Positions 1 through 8,378 of a stretch of 64,000 bases of DNA are shown here, piece by piece; position 1 is the first letter of the stretch; every line of letters starts with the position of its first letter. Where the stretch lies: assembly GCA_963772515.1 (NCBI GenBank), contig CAVYXC010000004.1, positions 124,001-188,000 on the forward strand, written 5' to 3'. The stretch is from JAFAHD01 sp963772515. Its GTDB lineage: Bacteria; Vulcanimicrobiota; Vulcanimicrobiia; Eremiobacterales; Eremiobacteraceae. The notes under the pieces are model-generated. The model made no database searches. It had not been told where the DNA came from and was given only the letters and a program-made list of their open reading frames with translations. A program made the position numbers and the translations under genes.

Positions 1-395
1 GACTTGGATGCCACAGTGATATCGTAGCAGCGCAGCCAACGGCTGGCATCTGCGAACGCACCCTGGACCTTGGTGATGCCCTTGAGATAGAACGGCGTGT
101 GGGGATAGTCGAAGGTCGTGTACCCAGGCGCGGATACGTACGCGTGGCCGTCCAGCACCGGATGCAGATAGGGGAAACTCACTTGGCGCAGGTCCAGATG
201 CGCGACCGCGCTGTACGATCGCAGGCCTGGATCGTGGTCGATCACCTTGTCGACGATCGAATCGACGTTGGCCGCGGCGGATGCATAGGCGGGCGGGGCC
301 GGCGTCGGGCTGGCGGCCAGCGCGGCTGCTGCCACGAACAGCGCGGCCAATCCGGCCGCTAAGCCCATGGCCAATCCAAGCGTACGTACGGTCAT
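1..395 (-). CDS. Secreted protein of unknown function, N-terminal part (runs off the left edge)
   Basis: About 131 codons are visible and the frame stays open to base 1, so the C-terminus is missing. The start is ATG at 393-395. The protein opens MTVRTLGLAMG and has an Ala/Leu-rich hydrophobic run at about residues 8-28, typical of a Sec signal peptide, then a Pro/Ala linker. The mature part has a segment reading VDKVIDHDPGLRSYSA followed by alternating hydrophobic strands. That pattern reminds me of LolA-like or outer-membrane lipoprotein-sorting folds, but I cannot confirm the family. No neighbour on its strand helps assign a role. It is probably exported; the function is not assignable. 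Confidence 0.6.
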   Translation of the reverse strand, partial: MTVRTLGLAMGLAAGLAALFVAAAALAASPTPAPPAYASAAANVDSIVDKVIDHDPGLRSYSAVAHLDLRQVSFPYLHPVLDGHAYVSAPGYTTFDYPHTPFYLKGITKVQGAFADASRWLRCYDITVASK

Positions 396-550
396 ATGGT
401 TGCTTCTTTTCCATTCGCTATAACGTCATACCCCCACAGCTCGTTCGGCTCTCATCGACTTTTCAGTGTTCGAGCGCACGCTCGGCGCGCCGACAAGGAG
501 CCCGCATGGAACGGCCATAAAGTCGACTCCATCTCGGGTTTGAGGGCAGA

Positions 551-2470
551 GTGAGCGCACACGCGAAGCGGCATCCGCCACATGTGCCTCGTTACGCGCC
601 GGTCTTAGGCCGGCGCGGCGAGTTCACATTAGTCGAACGGCGTCGCCGCGAATATCTGGGGCAGGCCGCGGCCAGGCCGTTGCCGGCGTCCGTGCTCAAG
701 GCCCGACGGGTCGCCCGGGCTCCTTGGATCGCCCGCGCCGGCGCAGCCTCCATCCTCGCGTCGACCTCGCTCGCGCTTGCGTACTCGCTCTTCCTCGCGC
801 TCGCGACCCCCGGCGTTGAGACCGTCATCGCACAGCGTTCGGCCACGCCCTCGCGCGAACGCATCGCCGGGCGCGCGTTTACACATCGCGTACCCGCCGT
901 CGCGCTAGCCGTGCAGCCGCGTGCGCCTATCGCAGCCAGACACCGACACCGCGCGATCGTGATCGCGCAAGCGCCCGCACCCAGGCGCGAAACGATCGCC
1001 ACTCAACAACGCGTGACACCGGCGGCACTCCCGCATCCGCTCGAATCCACCGGTAGCGGACTCTCGCTTGAAGCGCAGCCCTGGCAGCTCACCGCCGACG
1101 GCACCTGGCGCACGGAAGTCGTGGCCTATTTCGCTGACAGCTCAGGATCCAAAGAGCCGCGTCTGCGCGCGGACGTGAACTTCGACGCCGGCTCGGCGGA
1201 AGTCGTCGGCCTCGATCCATGGCTGCACCAGACTCCCGCCGCGATGGTGACGACGCAAGCAGCACACCCGATCGATGTCAGCGCGACCGCGGTCGAGCCG
1301 TCGACCGGCAGCGCCACGTTAACCCTGCCCCCGCCCCCGACCGATGTCGCGTCGTTCGCGGGCGTCGCGCGGGCCATAGGCCCGCATCTCGTCGCAGTCG
1401 GCTGGACGCCGTTAGCGCAGGACTCCGGCGTGCGCGGCTACCGCGTGTACCGGCGCACCACGGGTTCAAGTCAAGACACGCTCGTCGCACTGCTTTCAGC
1501 AGGTGGCCATTCGTGGCGCGACGCGCACGCGCAGCCGGACGCGACCTACGAGTACACGATCGTGGCCGATCTGCCAAACGGCCCCGCGCGAGCACAAACG
1601 CAAGCGATCGACACGCCCGGCCCGATGCCCGACACCGACATCGATGCGATCGCCGGCAAAGGCATGTTCTTTTTCTTCTCGCCCGACACCGGCGACTCGC
1701 ACTCGTACGAGCTCTTCGACCCCGACGCCGTCGTCGCCCAGGCGGTCAAAGCCGGCGTCTCAGACATCGAGTTGCGCCTCTCGCGCGGCACCTTCGAAGA
1801 AGCGGCAAACCCACAGGTGCACGCATGGCTCGATCGCTTCATCGACGGCGCTTCGGCTGCCGGCATCAAACTGATCGCCTGGTCGGTGCCGCGCCGCAAC
1901 GCGGCCGACGACGTCGCCGAGTCGATCGCGATGGCGCGCTACCGCACGCCGGCGGGCAACGGCTTCGCGGGACTCTCGCTCGATCTCGAGCCGGGCGACA
2001 ACTACATGGGCCACGGCGCGCTGGCGCGCGAGCGCATCGCCGACTATATGGAGATGACGCGCGAAGCCGTCGGCCCAGACTACCTGCTCATCGCCACCGT
2101 GATCTCGCCGGGCTTGACGCATTTCACCAACGACGAATATCCGTACTCGCGCATCGCGCGCTACGCAAGCGTCCTGCAGCCGATGGAGTACTGGCATCAC
2201 TTCCGTACCTCGCATGATTACGCGCAGGCCGACGTCGCCGACAACTGCGCGAACGTCGTTTCCCTCACCCGGTCGCTCGCGGGGCGCGACGTTCCGGTCA
2301 ACGTCGCCGGTCAGAGCACCGACCTGGGACGCACCGGGTCGCCCTCTCCGGCAGAACTGCACTGGTGCCTGGGCGCTGCCCAAGCCGCGGGCGCCATCGG
2401 CGAGATGTTCTTCGACTATCGCGGCACGACGCCGGACCAATGGGCGGCCATCGAGGCCTACCGCTGGTAG
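551..2470 (+). CDS. Membrane-anchored protein with fibronectin type III domain and TIM-barrel-like C-terminal domain
   Basis: The 639-residue product starts at GTG 551. A basic N-terminus precedes one hydrophobic segment at about residues 63-86, suggesting a type II anchor with the rest outside the cytoplasm. An Ala/Arg-rich region follows. Residues about 260-355 look like a fibronectin type III domain (VGWTPLAQDSGVRGYRVYRR, then a DATYEYTI strand). Residues about 365-639 look like an alpha/beta barrel, with an acidic strand GLSLDLEPGDNY near residue 477 that recalls DxE-type active-site strands of glycoside hydrolases. This suggests binding or hydrolysis of an extracellular polysaccharide, but the family was not identified. 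The gene stands alone, 55 bp before the Crp-type regulator. Confidence 0.7.
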   Translation: MSAHAKRHPPHVPRYAPVLGRRGEFTLVERRRREYLGQAAARPLPASVLKARRVARAPWIARAGAASILASTSLALAYSLFLALATPGVETVIAQRSATPSRERIAGRAFTHRVPAVALAVQPRAPIAARHRHRAIVIAQAPAPRRETIATQQRVTPAALPHPLESTGSGLSLEAQPWQLTADGTWRTEVVAYFADSSGSKEPRLRADVNFDAGSAEVVGLDPWLHQTPAAMVTTQAAHPIDVSATAVEPSTGSATLTLPPPPTDVASFAGVARAIGPHLVAVGWTPLAQDSGVRGYRVYRRTTGSSQDTLVALLSAGGHSWRDAHAQPDATYEYTIVADLPNGPARAQTQAIDTPGPMPDTDIDAIAGKGMFFFFSPDTGDSHSYELFDPDAVVAQAVKAGVSDIELRLSRGTFEEAANPQVHAWLDRFIDGASAAGIKLIAWSVPRRNAADDVAESIAMARYRTPAGNGFAGLSLDLEPGDNYMGHGALARERIADYMEMTREAVGPDYLLIATVISPGLTHFTNDEYPYSRIARYASVLQPMEYWHHFRTSHDYAQADVADNCANVVSLTRSLAGRDVPVNVAGQSTDLGRTGSPSPAELHWCLGAAQAAGAIGEMFFDYRGTTPDQWAAIEAYRW

Positions 2471-2525
2471 GTCCCCGCGCCGGGATTTTCGCAGCGCCCA
2501 TGCGAACCATCACGCCAGGTGAAGG

Positions 2526-3557
2526 ATGAGCTCGTCTACCCCGCCTGAAGCGGTCGAACGCATCGACTTGCGGCCGTTCCCCACATGGGAACGCCACGAC
2601 CGCATGCTCATGGCCTTCGATCGCCTTGCCCCGAATCAAGCGGTCGATTTCATCAACGACCACGAGCCCAAGGCGCTGCGCGTCACCGTCGAAGGCGACC
2701 GCGAGGGCGTGCTGTTGTGGGATTCGCGCAATGCGGGCGACGGCCGCTGGATAATCCGCCTCACGCGCCTGCCGGAGCCGACGTTCGGCGGCGAAGCGCC
2801 GCGCATCGCGTTCCTGCGGCGGTGCACGATGTTCAAGACGGCCACCGCCGAGACGCTGCGCGAGATCGATCGCGTCGCCAAAGAACGCACCTATCACGAC
2901 CGCATGGTGATCGTCGCCGAAGGCACGAACTGGAACGAATTCGGGCTGGTGCGCCGCGGCGTCGTCGAAGTGACGCGCGCGACCGATGAAGATCGGGAAA
3001 TCGTGCTCTACGACGTGCCGCCGTACGGCGGTTTCAACGAAGTCGCCGTGTTCGACGAAGGCACGGCCGAGGTCACGGTCATCGCGCGCGGCGACGTCGA
3101 CGTGCTCGAAGTTCCGGGGCAGTTCATGCGCCAGCTCATCACGCGCAGCGCCGAGGTCGCCACCGGCTGCGCGCGCTTCTTCGCGCAACGCCAGCGCCGC
3201 CTCACCAGCGCTGCCGGCAACCTCGCATTCGGGCGCGTGCTCACGCGGATCGCGCGCGTGCTGCTGGATTACTCGTCGCACGGACAGGGCATGGCCAAGG
3301 GCATCAGCGGCGTGGAGCGCATCACGCAGTCAGATCTTGCCGCGCGCGTCGGCACCGTGCGCGACATGGGAAGCCGCGCGCTGTCGCATCTGGAAGACAT
3401 GGGCGCAATCGAGCTGCGCCGCGGCCGCGTCGTCATGCTCAACCGCGCCAAGCTCGAGGAGATCGTGCGCACCGGCAAGGTCGGACCGGACGATAAGGCC
3501 GGCGACGACCAGGCGGCGGGCGACGGCAAAGCCGAGGCCGAGACCTCGGCTACTTGA
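2526..3557 (+). CDS. Crp/Fnr-family transcription regulator with N-terminal DUF2249-like domain
   Basis: The 343-residue product begins at ATG 2526. Residues about 13-75 (IDLRPFPTWERHDRMLMAFD and onward) match the DUF2249 pattern, a small TusA-like fold often seen in nitrogen-oxide and hemerythrin-associated proteins. Residues about 105-220 form a cyclic-nucleotide-binding beta-roll (GTNWNEFGLVRRGVVEV; YDVPPYGGFNEVAVFD). Residues about 235-320 form a Crp-type winged helix (QSDLAARVGTVRDMGSRALS). The effector is unknown: the usual cNMP phosphate-cassette Arg is not obvious and there is no Fnr-type Cys cluster. Length exceeds a normal Crp protein (about 220-240 residues) because of the N-terminal fusion and an acidic C-terminal tail. 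The end overlaps the convergent rhomboid-like gene by 8 bp. Confidence 0.85.
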   Translation: MSSSTPPEAVERIDLRPFPTWERHDRMLMAFDRLAPNQAVDFINDHEPKALRVTVEGDREGVLLWDSRNAGDGRWIIRLTRLPEPTFGGEAPRIAFLRRCTMFKTATAETLREIDRVAKERTYHDRMVIVAEGTNWNEFGLVRRGVVEVTRATDEDREIVLYDVPPYGGFNEVAVFDEGTAEVTVIARGDVDVLEVPGQFMRQLITRSAEVATGCARFFAQRQRRLTSAAGNLAFGRVLTRIARVLLDYSSHGQGMAKGISGVERITQSDLAARVGTVRDMGSRALSHLEDMGAIELRRGRVVMLNRAKLEEIVRTGKVGPDDKAGDDQAAGDGKAEAETSAT

Positions 3558-4281
3558 ACAGATCTTCCGGCTTGTCGATCTTCGTCACTTTGCGCTGCCA
3601 GGCGCGCATGCGCTGGCGCTGACGCCAGCGATCGAACCGCTCGCGTAAACTCGGTCCTCCGCCGCCGCCGCGCGGCCCGAACGAGATGCCACGGGTGAAT
3701 CCCCAGGCGAAGAGCGAGCTCAGACCGATAGCGACCGCCGCGCTGAGCGGCCCGCCGTACGCGTGATTGTTGAGCACCAGGTCGAGCGCGATGCTGATGA
3801 CGCCCAGCCAGCGCGCCTCGACCGGCAGCACGAAATAGATGTAGACCTTCGCATATGGGTTGAGCGCGCCGTACGCCACACCTAGGCCGGCGAACGTGCC
3901 CGTCATGCCGAGGAAGACGCCCTCCGGCAAACCCAGGAACGTCAGCGCCAGCACCGACAGCCCTGAGATGATGCCGAGCATGAAATAGAAACCCAGGAAA
4001 CGCAGCGAGCCCCACGCGCGCTCGAGCATGCCGCCGAAGAAGAAGATCACGATGCCGTGAAAGAGCAGATCCAAGAATCCGCCGTGCACGAACGGATAGG
4101 TGACCATCTGCCAGAACTGCACGTGCGCCAGCCATGCGGGCGAGATGAACCACGCGAGCCAGGTGACGATCTCGGTTTGCAATCCGAAGGACTGCGCGAC
4201 GAAGAACACGGCCATCACGACCAGCAGCGCCCAGACCGCGGGCGTGTCGGAACCGGTCCACGAGCTGTACGGCGACCGCAT
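3550..4281 (-). CDS. Rhomboid-family membrane protein, possibly inactive (catalytic Ser replaced by Thr)
   Basis: I place the start at ATG 4281, five bases after the stop of the upstream peptidase gene, giving 243 residues. The longer open frame to 4575 lies inside that peptidase. About six hydrophobic segments are visible. The loop HGGFLDLLFHG and the GMLERAWGSLRFLGFYF segment match rhomboid TM1-TM2 features. In the TM4 position, where active rhomboids carry GxSG, this protein reads FLGMTGTFAGLG, so Thr replaces the nucleophile Ser. The usual Asn of the LLFN motif is His. A candidate TM6 His is in NNHAYGG. It is either a pseudoprotease or uses Thr. Its C-terminus is basic and Arg-rich. It is cotranscribed with the M20 peptidase. 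Confidence 0.8.
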   Translation of the reverse strand: MRSPYSSWTGSDTPAVWALLVVMAVFFVAQSFGLQTEIVTWLAWFISPAWLAHVQFWQMVTYPFVHGGFLDLLFHGIVIFFFGGMLERAWGSLRFLGFYFMLGIISGLSVLALTFLGLPEGVFLGMTGTFAGLGVAYGALNPYAKVYIYFVLPVEARWLGVISIALDLVLNNHAYGGPLSAAVAIGLSSLFAWGFTRGISFGPRGGGGGPSLRERFDRWRQRQRMRAWQRKVTKIDKPEDLFK

Positions 4282-4286
4282 GTCCG

Positions 4287-5429
4287 TCAGGCCGCGCGCA
4301 AGGTGAGCGCCTGGAGCACGAGCTCGGCACAGGCGTAGAAATCGCCGAGATCGAGCCATTCGTTGACCGTGTGGATCTCGCGCATGCCGGTGCCCAAGAT
4401 CACCGCAGGCATGCCCTTGGCGTTCAATACGTTGGCGTCCGATCCGCCGCCGATGGTGACGGTACTCATCGGCTTGTTCAACGCGCGCGCCGCATCCAAC
4501 ATGAGCTTGACCAGCGGCTCGCTCGCAGCGACGTCCATCGCCACGTACTCGCGCTCGCAGCGCTCCTCGATCCACGCGCGCGTGGTGGTGCCCCCGACGG
4601 TGACCGTCGCGGCGGTCGCGGCGTCTTGCAGGCTGCGCCGGATAGCGGACGTGACCGCATCGAGCTTCGCGTTGTCGTGCGAGCGCACTTCGCCCGCGAT
4701 GACGCAGCGGTCGGGCACGACGTTGACTGCGGTGCCGCCTTGCGTGATGATCACGTTGCTCGTCGTCTGCGCGTCGACGCGTCCGAGCGGCATGGCGGAG
4801 ATCGCCACAGCGGCCACGCGCACCGCGGAGAGCCCCAGCTCGGGCGCCATGCCTGCGTGCGCCGCCAACCCGTGCACGGTGAATTCAAAACGATCGGCGG
4901 ACGGCGCCTTCACGACCAGTTCGGCAGGCGACTGCGCGTCGAGCACGAGCGCCTCGCGCGCGCGCAGGCCGGTCAAGTCCAAGTGCTTGGCGCCCAACAG
5001 GCCGATCTCTTCACAGATGGTGAAGGCGACCTCGACGTCGCCGTGCGGCAGCGCGCGATCGCGCAACGTGCGCAGCACTTCGACGATCACCGCGACGCCG
5101 CTCTTGTCGTCGCCGCCGAGGATCGTGCTGCCGTCGGAGCGGATGCGGCCGTCCTCGCGCTGCGGCTTGACGCCGCGGCCGGGCGGCACCGTGTCCATGT
5201 GCGAGTTGAGCAGCAGCGGCGGCGCAGACGGACGCGTGCCCGGCAGACGCGCGATGACGTTGCCGGTCGTGCCGCCGACATTCGCGCCGGCGTCATCGAC
5301 GCGCACCTCGGCGCCGATCTCGCGCAGCGCGGAGGCGAGCAGCGCGGCCACCTTGTCCTCTTCTCTAGAGAGGCTGTCGGTGCGCATCAGCTCCATGACG
5401 AAGCCCGTCATGCGTTCCCGATCGATCAT
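4287..5429 (-). CDS. M20 family metallopeptidase (tripeptidase T-like)
   Basis: The start is ATG 5429 (MIDRERMTGF), preceded by AAAGGA at 7-nt spacing. The open frame to 5543 has no better site. The product is 380 residues, normal for PepT-like aminopeptidases. Metal-ligand motifs are in the expected order: NSHMDTVPP (His 77, Asp 79), GGDDKSG, the catalytic CEEIGLLGAKHLD, LDAQSP, and the final EIHTVNEW His. Family knowledge says these di-zinc enzymes remove N-terminal residues from short peptides in the cytoplasm. The gene is followed after five bases by the rhomboid-like gene, so the two form an operon. It is divergent from the esterase at 5482 across a 52-bp gap. Confidence 0.9.
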   Translation of the reverse strand: MIDRERMTGFVMELMRTDSLSREEDKVAALLASALREIGAEVRVDDAGANVGGTTGNVIARLPGTRPSAPPLLLNSHMDTVPPGRGVKPQREDGRIRSDGSTILGGDDKSGVAVIVEVLRTLRDRALPHGDVEVAFTICEEIGLLGAKHLDLTGLRAREALVLDAQSPAELVVKAPSADRFEFTVHGLAAHAGMAPELGLSAVRVAAVAISAMPLGRVDAQTTSNVIITQGGTAVNVVPDRCVIAGEVRSHDNAKLDAVTSAIRRSLQDAATAATVTVGGTTTRAWIEERCEREYVAMDVAASEPLVKLMLDAARALNKPMSTVTIGGGSDANVLNAKGMPAVILGTGMREIHTVNEWLDLGDFYACAELVLQALTLRAA

Positions 5430-5481
5430 ATCATCCTTTGTTCGGCAGGCCCGCATCGCGCGGGCGCGCAAGACGCTCGCT

Positions 5482-6483
5482 ATGTCAAAGCGACGAGGAA
5501 GAATCGAAGTTCTCAAACACGTTTCACGCGTCCTCCAGGGCAATGCGTCGGGCGACCCGTACGAACGCGACCTGCCTTGTTACCTGCCGCCGGATTATGA
5601 CGCCGGCAGCGCGCGTTATCCGGTCATCTATTTCTTGGCGGGGTTCACCGGCACCGGCCGCATGCTGCTCAACGTCAGCGCGTTCGACGAGGCGATCGAC
5701 GCGCGTCTGGATCGGCTCATCAGCTCCGGCGCGATGCCGCCCATCATCCTTGCGATGCCCGACTGCATGACGCGCTTCGGTGGCAGCCAGTACACGAATT
5801 CATCGGCCACCGGCCGCTACGAAGACTACGTCGTCGACGAGCTGGTGCCGTTCGTGGATGAGAAGCTGCGCACGCTGCCCGGCCGCGACCATCGCGGCGT
5901 GACCGGCAAGTCGAGCGGCGGCTACGGCGCGCTGCGCCTGGCCATGCGCCACCCCGACGTGTTCGGCGCGCTGGGCTCGCACGCGGGCGACGCGTACTTC
6001 GATTACTGCTATTTCCTCGACTTCCCCAAATTCGTGCTCGGCATTCAGAAGTACGGCGGTACGGTCGAGTCGTTCTACCAGCGCTTCACCGAGCTGCCCA
6101 AGAAGAGCGAAGCGTTGGACGTGCTCAACATCGTGGCCATGGCGGCGTGCTATTCGCCCAACCCCGACGCGCCGCTCGGCATCGACGTGCCGGTGGATCT
6201 GCGCACCGGCGAACTCAACGCCGCGGTCTGGCAGCGTTGGCTGGACAACGACCCCGTACGGATGGCGCCCAAATGCGCGGACGCATTGCGTTCCATGAGG
6301 ACCATCTTTATCGACGCCGGCTTGCGCGACGAATTCCAGCTGCAGCTGGGGGCCCGCATCTTGTGCAAACGACTGGATGCCCTTGGCGTTCGCTATACGT
6401 ACGAGGAGTTCGACGACGGCCATATGGGCATCGTCTATCGCTACGACCGCTCTTTGGTCGAGCTTTCAAAGGCCCTGGCGTAA
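5482..6483 (+). CDS. Putative esterase (esterase D / PF00756-like alpha/beta hydrolase)
   Basis: The product is 333 residues from ATG 5482 (MSKRRGRIEVLKH). The frame is open much further upstream but only antisense to the peptidase gene. Strand-turn features of the esterase D family are clear: YPVIYFLAGFTG oxyanion region, the nucleophile elbow GKSSGGYGAL, the acid in IFIDAGLRDEFQ, and His in FDDGHMGI. The full Ser-Asp-His triad is therefore present. No signal peptide is visible, so it is probably cytoplasmic. Family members hydrolyse acyl esters such as S-formylglutathione, siderophore or carbohydrate esters; the substrate here is unknown. No strong ribosome binding site precedes the start. 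Confidence 0.85.
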   Translation: MSKRRGRIEVLKHVSRVLQGNASGDPYERDLPCYLPPDYDAGSARYPVIYFLAGFTGTGRMLLNVSAFDEAIDARLDRLISSGAMPPIILAMPDCMTRFGGSQYTNSSATGRYEDYVVDELVPFVDEKLRTLPGRDHRGVTGKSSGGYGALRLAMRHPDVFGALGSHAGDAYFDYCYFLDFPKFVLGIQKYGGTVESFYQRFTELPKKSEALDVLNIVAMAACYSPNPDAPLGIDVPVDLRTGELNAAVWQRWLDNDPVRMAPKCADALRSMRTIFIDAGLRDEFQLQLGARILCKRLDALGVRYTYEEFDDGHMGIVYRYDRSLVELSKALA

Positions 6484-6552
6484 GGCCAACGCGTAAGGAG
6501 TCCGACCGGGCGTTGTCGAATATCATCAGTCCTCCAATAAAGGACGTGATGC

Positions 6553-6873
6553 GTGGAACCCGACATTTATATCGATACGTTTTTCGGCTGCCTGAACGAG
6601 CAATTGCCGCAGGCCAAGATCCGCCCCGACCGCAAGAGCGCGGCCTATAAGAACCTGGTCGTCTCCGCCGCTATGGTCGACGAGCTCTTGGAGATCCAGC
6701 TCAAGAACGGCTCCGGCGAGCCCATCCGCCGTCAATACGATCCGTCAAAAGCCCGTTCGTCCGAACAGGCCGCGAACTATTTCGTGGACGAGTTGCGCCG
6801 CGCGACCGGCCAAGAGCCGATCCTGCGCCCGCAGCTGCGCCATTTCGGCCCGCGCCGCCAGCAAAAGGTCTAG
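6553..6873 (+). CDS. Conserved-looking small cytoplasmic protein of unknown function
   Basis: The 106-residue product starts at GTG 6553 with an AAAGGA sequence about 8 nt upstream. It begins MEPDIYIDTFFGC and contains a mixed charged alpha-helical pattern (MVDELLEIQLKNG; ANYFVDELRRATG) with a basic tail. There is no signal peptide or membrane segment. It follows the esterase by 69 bp on the same strand and faces the secreted paralogue pair. Codon usage looks like its neighbours and the RBS supports it as real. I do not recognise the family. Confidence 0.6.
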   Translation: MEPDIYIDTFFGCLNEQLPQAKIRPDRKSAAYKNLVVSAAMVDELLEIQLKNGSGEPIRRQYDPSKARSSEQAANYFVDELRRATGQEPILRPQLRHFGPRRQQKV

Positions 6874-6880
6874 CCCGGCT

Positions 6881-7567
6881 TTACTTTTCGCCCTCCTGGT
6901 CGAAGCTGTCCGACGCGCGCGCGAAATGCAGATCTTCGACCAGCTCGATCGCACCCTCCGGATGCTGCTCCATCCGGTGCTGCGTGACGTCGCCGCTGAG
7001 CGGCACGAGCAGCCCTGAATCGTAGACCACCGTTCCCTGGATCGTGATGGTCGAGATCGAGTTGGCGACTTTGAAGTGCTGGAGCATCTCCAGCGTGATG
7101 CGCCGGCCGTCTGCGCTCTTCACGGTGTATGTCGTTCCGGTCTGCGTCGTCCAATGCGAACCCGGTGCCAGGCTCTGGTCGGCGGCGAACCGGACGCCGA
7201 AGAAACGCAGTAACGTGATGGATGCGTCGCTGAGCGCCCCTTCGGGGAAGTGCACGCCGTCCTCTGGGCCGACGTTGCCGTCGAATTCAGCCGGATAACC
7301 CCGCGAGTGCATGGTCTCGATCACGTGCACGCCCAGCAGCGTCTCCGCGCTGGCCATGACGTCGATCTCGATGGTGCCGTTGTCGTGGAACTCCGCGATG
7401 GGGCGCGCGACAGTATTGTATAGCTCGATGTGCGCTTGATTGGTCTGCAGGACCGATATTTTATAGACTACTGCGCGTAGCGGCGTTTCCGTCGCCGGCG
7501 CTGAGACGACCGGTGACGCGAGCGCCACCGTTGCCGATGCGAGCAGAGCGAGTGGTGCGAGAGTCAC
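6881..7567 (-). CDS. Secreted protein, paralogue of the gene directly upstream
   Basis: The 228-residue product starts at GTG 7567 and has a signal peptide (LALLASATVALAS, residues about 5-18). The mature part is beta-rich. It aligns by eye with the product of 7592-8299: both share PLRxVxYK near the N-terminus, GTxxxDV, xGTPAxF/GYPAEFxG, a LLxFFGxxF/LLQYFGTQF block, ADKxAP/AADQSLAPGSxW, and a C-terminal GGDV/SGDV-Q segment followed by HFxRxSDS. The two genes are 24 bp apart and probably one transcript. No known domain is recognised; an exported beta-barrel or lipocalin-like binding fold is only a guess. Confidence 0.7.
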   Translation of the reverse strand: MTLAPLALLASATVALASPVVSAPATETPLRAVVYKISVLQTNQAHIELYNTVARPIAEFHDNGTIEIDVMASAETLLGVHVIETMHSRGYPAEFDGNVGPEDGVHFPEGALSDASITLLRFFGVRFAADQSLAPGSHWTTQTGTTYTVKSADGRRITLEMLQHFKVANSISTITIQGTVVYDSGLLVPLSGDVTQHRMEQHPEGAIELVEDLHFARASDSFDQEGEK

Positions 7568-7591
7568 GGCACGTCGTCAGCGGCAACCGGG

Positions 7592-8299
7592 TCACTGCGC
7601 CGGCGCGTCGCGGCTGTCGGACGATCGCTCGAAGTGCATCGCAATGTCGCTCCGGGTCTCCCCCGAGACGGTCAGGCGCGAGATGAGCTGGTGGACGTCG
7701 CCGCCGACAGGCACCAGCAGCGAGGGCTTCAACATGATCGTGCCATTCGTCGTGATGGTCGCGTTGTCCGACGCGATCTTGACCGACTGTTTCTCGGCCA
7801 GCGTGACGACCGCGCCGTCGACCTTCGTCACCTTGTAGTTCGTCTTTATCGAGACGCCATTGCGGTCGACGTTGACGTCCCAAGACGCGTCGGGCGCGAT
7901 CTTGTCGGCCGGCACGAATTGCGTGCCGAAGTATTGCAGCAGCTCGTGCGTCACGGGTTGGATCGAGTCGGCCGGGAAGTTGACCGTGCCGTCCGGCAGG
8001 ATCGAGCCGCTGAAATGGGCCGGTGTACCGATCTTGTTCATGACTTCGGTGACGTCGACGACCAGCGCGTCGCCCGCCACCCCTGTGACGTCGACCGTCA
8101 CCGTGCCGCTGTCCGCCACGACGGTCGAATTCGACGAATAGCCCTGATAGTGCTCGCCGCCGCTAAACGTGCGGTCGCTGAACGACACTTTATAGGTGAC
8201 TTCGCGCAGCGGGGCATTGGCGGGTGCCGGCGCGGGCGTCGCGGGCGCGGCTGCAAACGCGAAAAAGGTCGCCGCGCTGACCAGCATCGGTACGATCAT
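7592..8299 (-). CDS. Secreted protein, first member of the tandem paralogue pair
   Basis: The 235-residue product starts at ATG 8299 with a strong RBS (GGAGGG, about 5 nt spacing). An N-terminal hydrophobic stretch (residues about 3-18, AATFFAFAAAP) followed by a Pro/Ala spacer indicates Sec export. The mature region is rich in beta strands and Thr/Val (GTVTVDVTGVAGDALVVDVT). It is the upstream paralogue of 6881-7567 and shares the LLQYFGTQF block. A hairpin repeat copy plus a fragment lie just upstream of the start. Function unknown. Confidence 0.7.
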   Translation of the reverse strand: MIVPMLVSAATFFAFAAAPATPAPAPANAPLREVTYKVSFSDRTFSGGEHYQGYSSNSTVVADSGTVTVDVTGVAGDALVVDVTEVMNKIGTPAHFSGSILPDGTVNFPADSIQPVTHELLQYFGTQFVPADKIAPDASWDVNVDRNGVSIKTNYKVTKVDGAVVTLAEKQSVKIASDNATITTNGTIMLKPSLLVPVGGDVHQLISRLTVSGETRSDIAMHFERSSDSRDAPAQ

Positions 8300-8314
8300 C
8301 GGCCCTCCTTACCT

Positions 8315-8330
8315 ATGGAGCGGTCGAATT
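8315..8330 (+). repeat. Fragment of dispersed hairpin repeat, family A (left arm only)
   Basis: The 16 bases ATGGAGCGGTCGAATT are the left half of the family A repeat and lie 10 bp before a full copy. The right arm is missing. This looks like an incomplete or recombined copy upstream of the secreted protein start at 8299. Confidence 0.75.
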
Positions 8331-8340
8331 CCCACAGCCC

Positions 8341-8369
8341 ATGGAGCGGTCGAATTTATTCGACCGTGC
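8341..8369 (+). repeat. Dispersed hairpin repeat, family A, full copy
   Basis: The perfect 9-bp stem is at 8347-8355 and 8358-8366 (CGGTCGAAT / ATTCGACCG, loop TT). It is preceded by the usual ATGGAG and followed by TGC. It lies between the 3' end of the DUF885 gene and the secreted protein gene, both on the minus strand. Confidence 0.9.
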
Positions 8370-8378
8370 ACAGCGCGC

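Noticed and set aside
4363..5481. Upstream extension of the esterase open frame
   Set aside because: It lies antisense inside the M20 peptidase gene and has no family similarity; the esterase family N-terminus fits ATG 5482.
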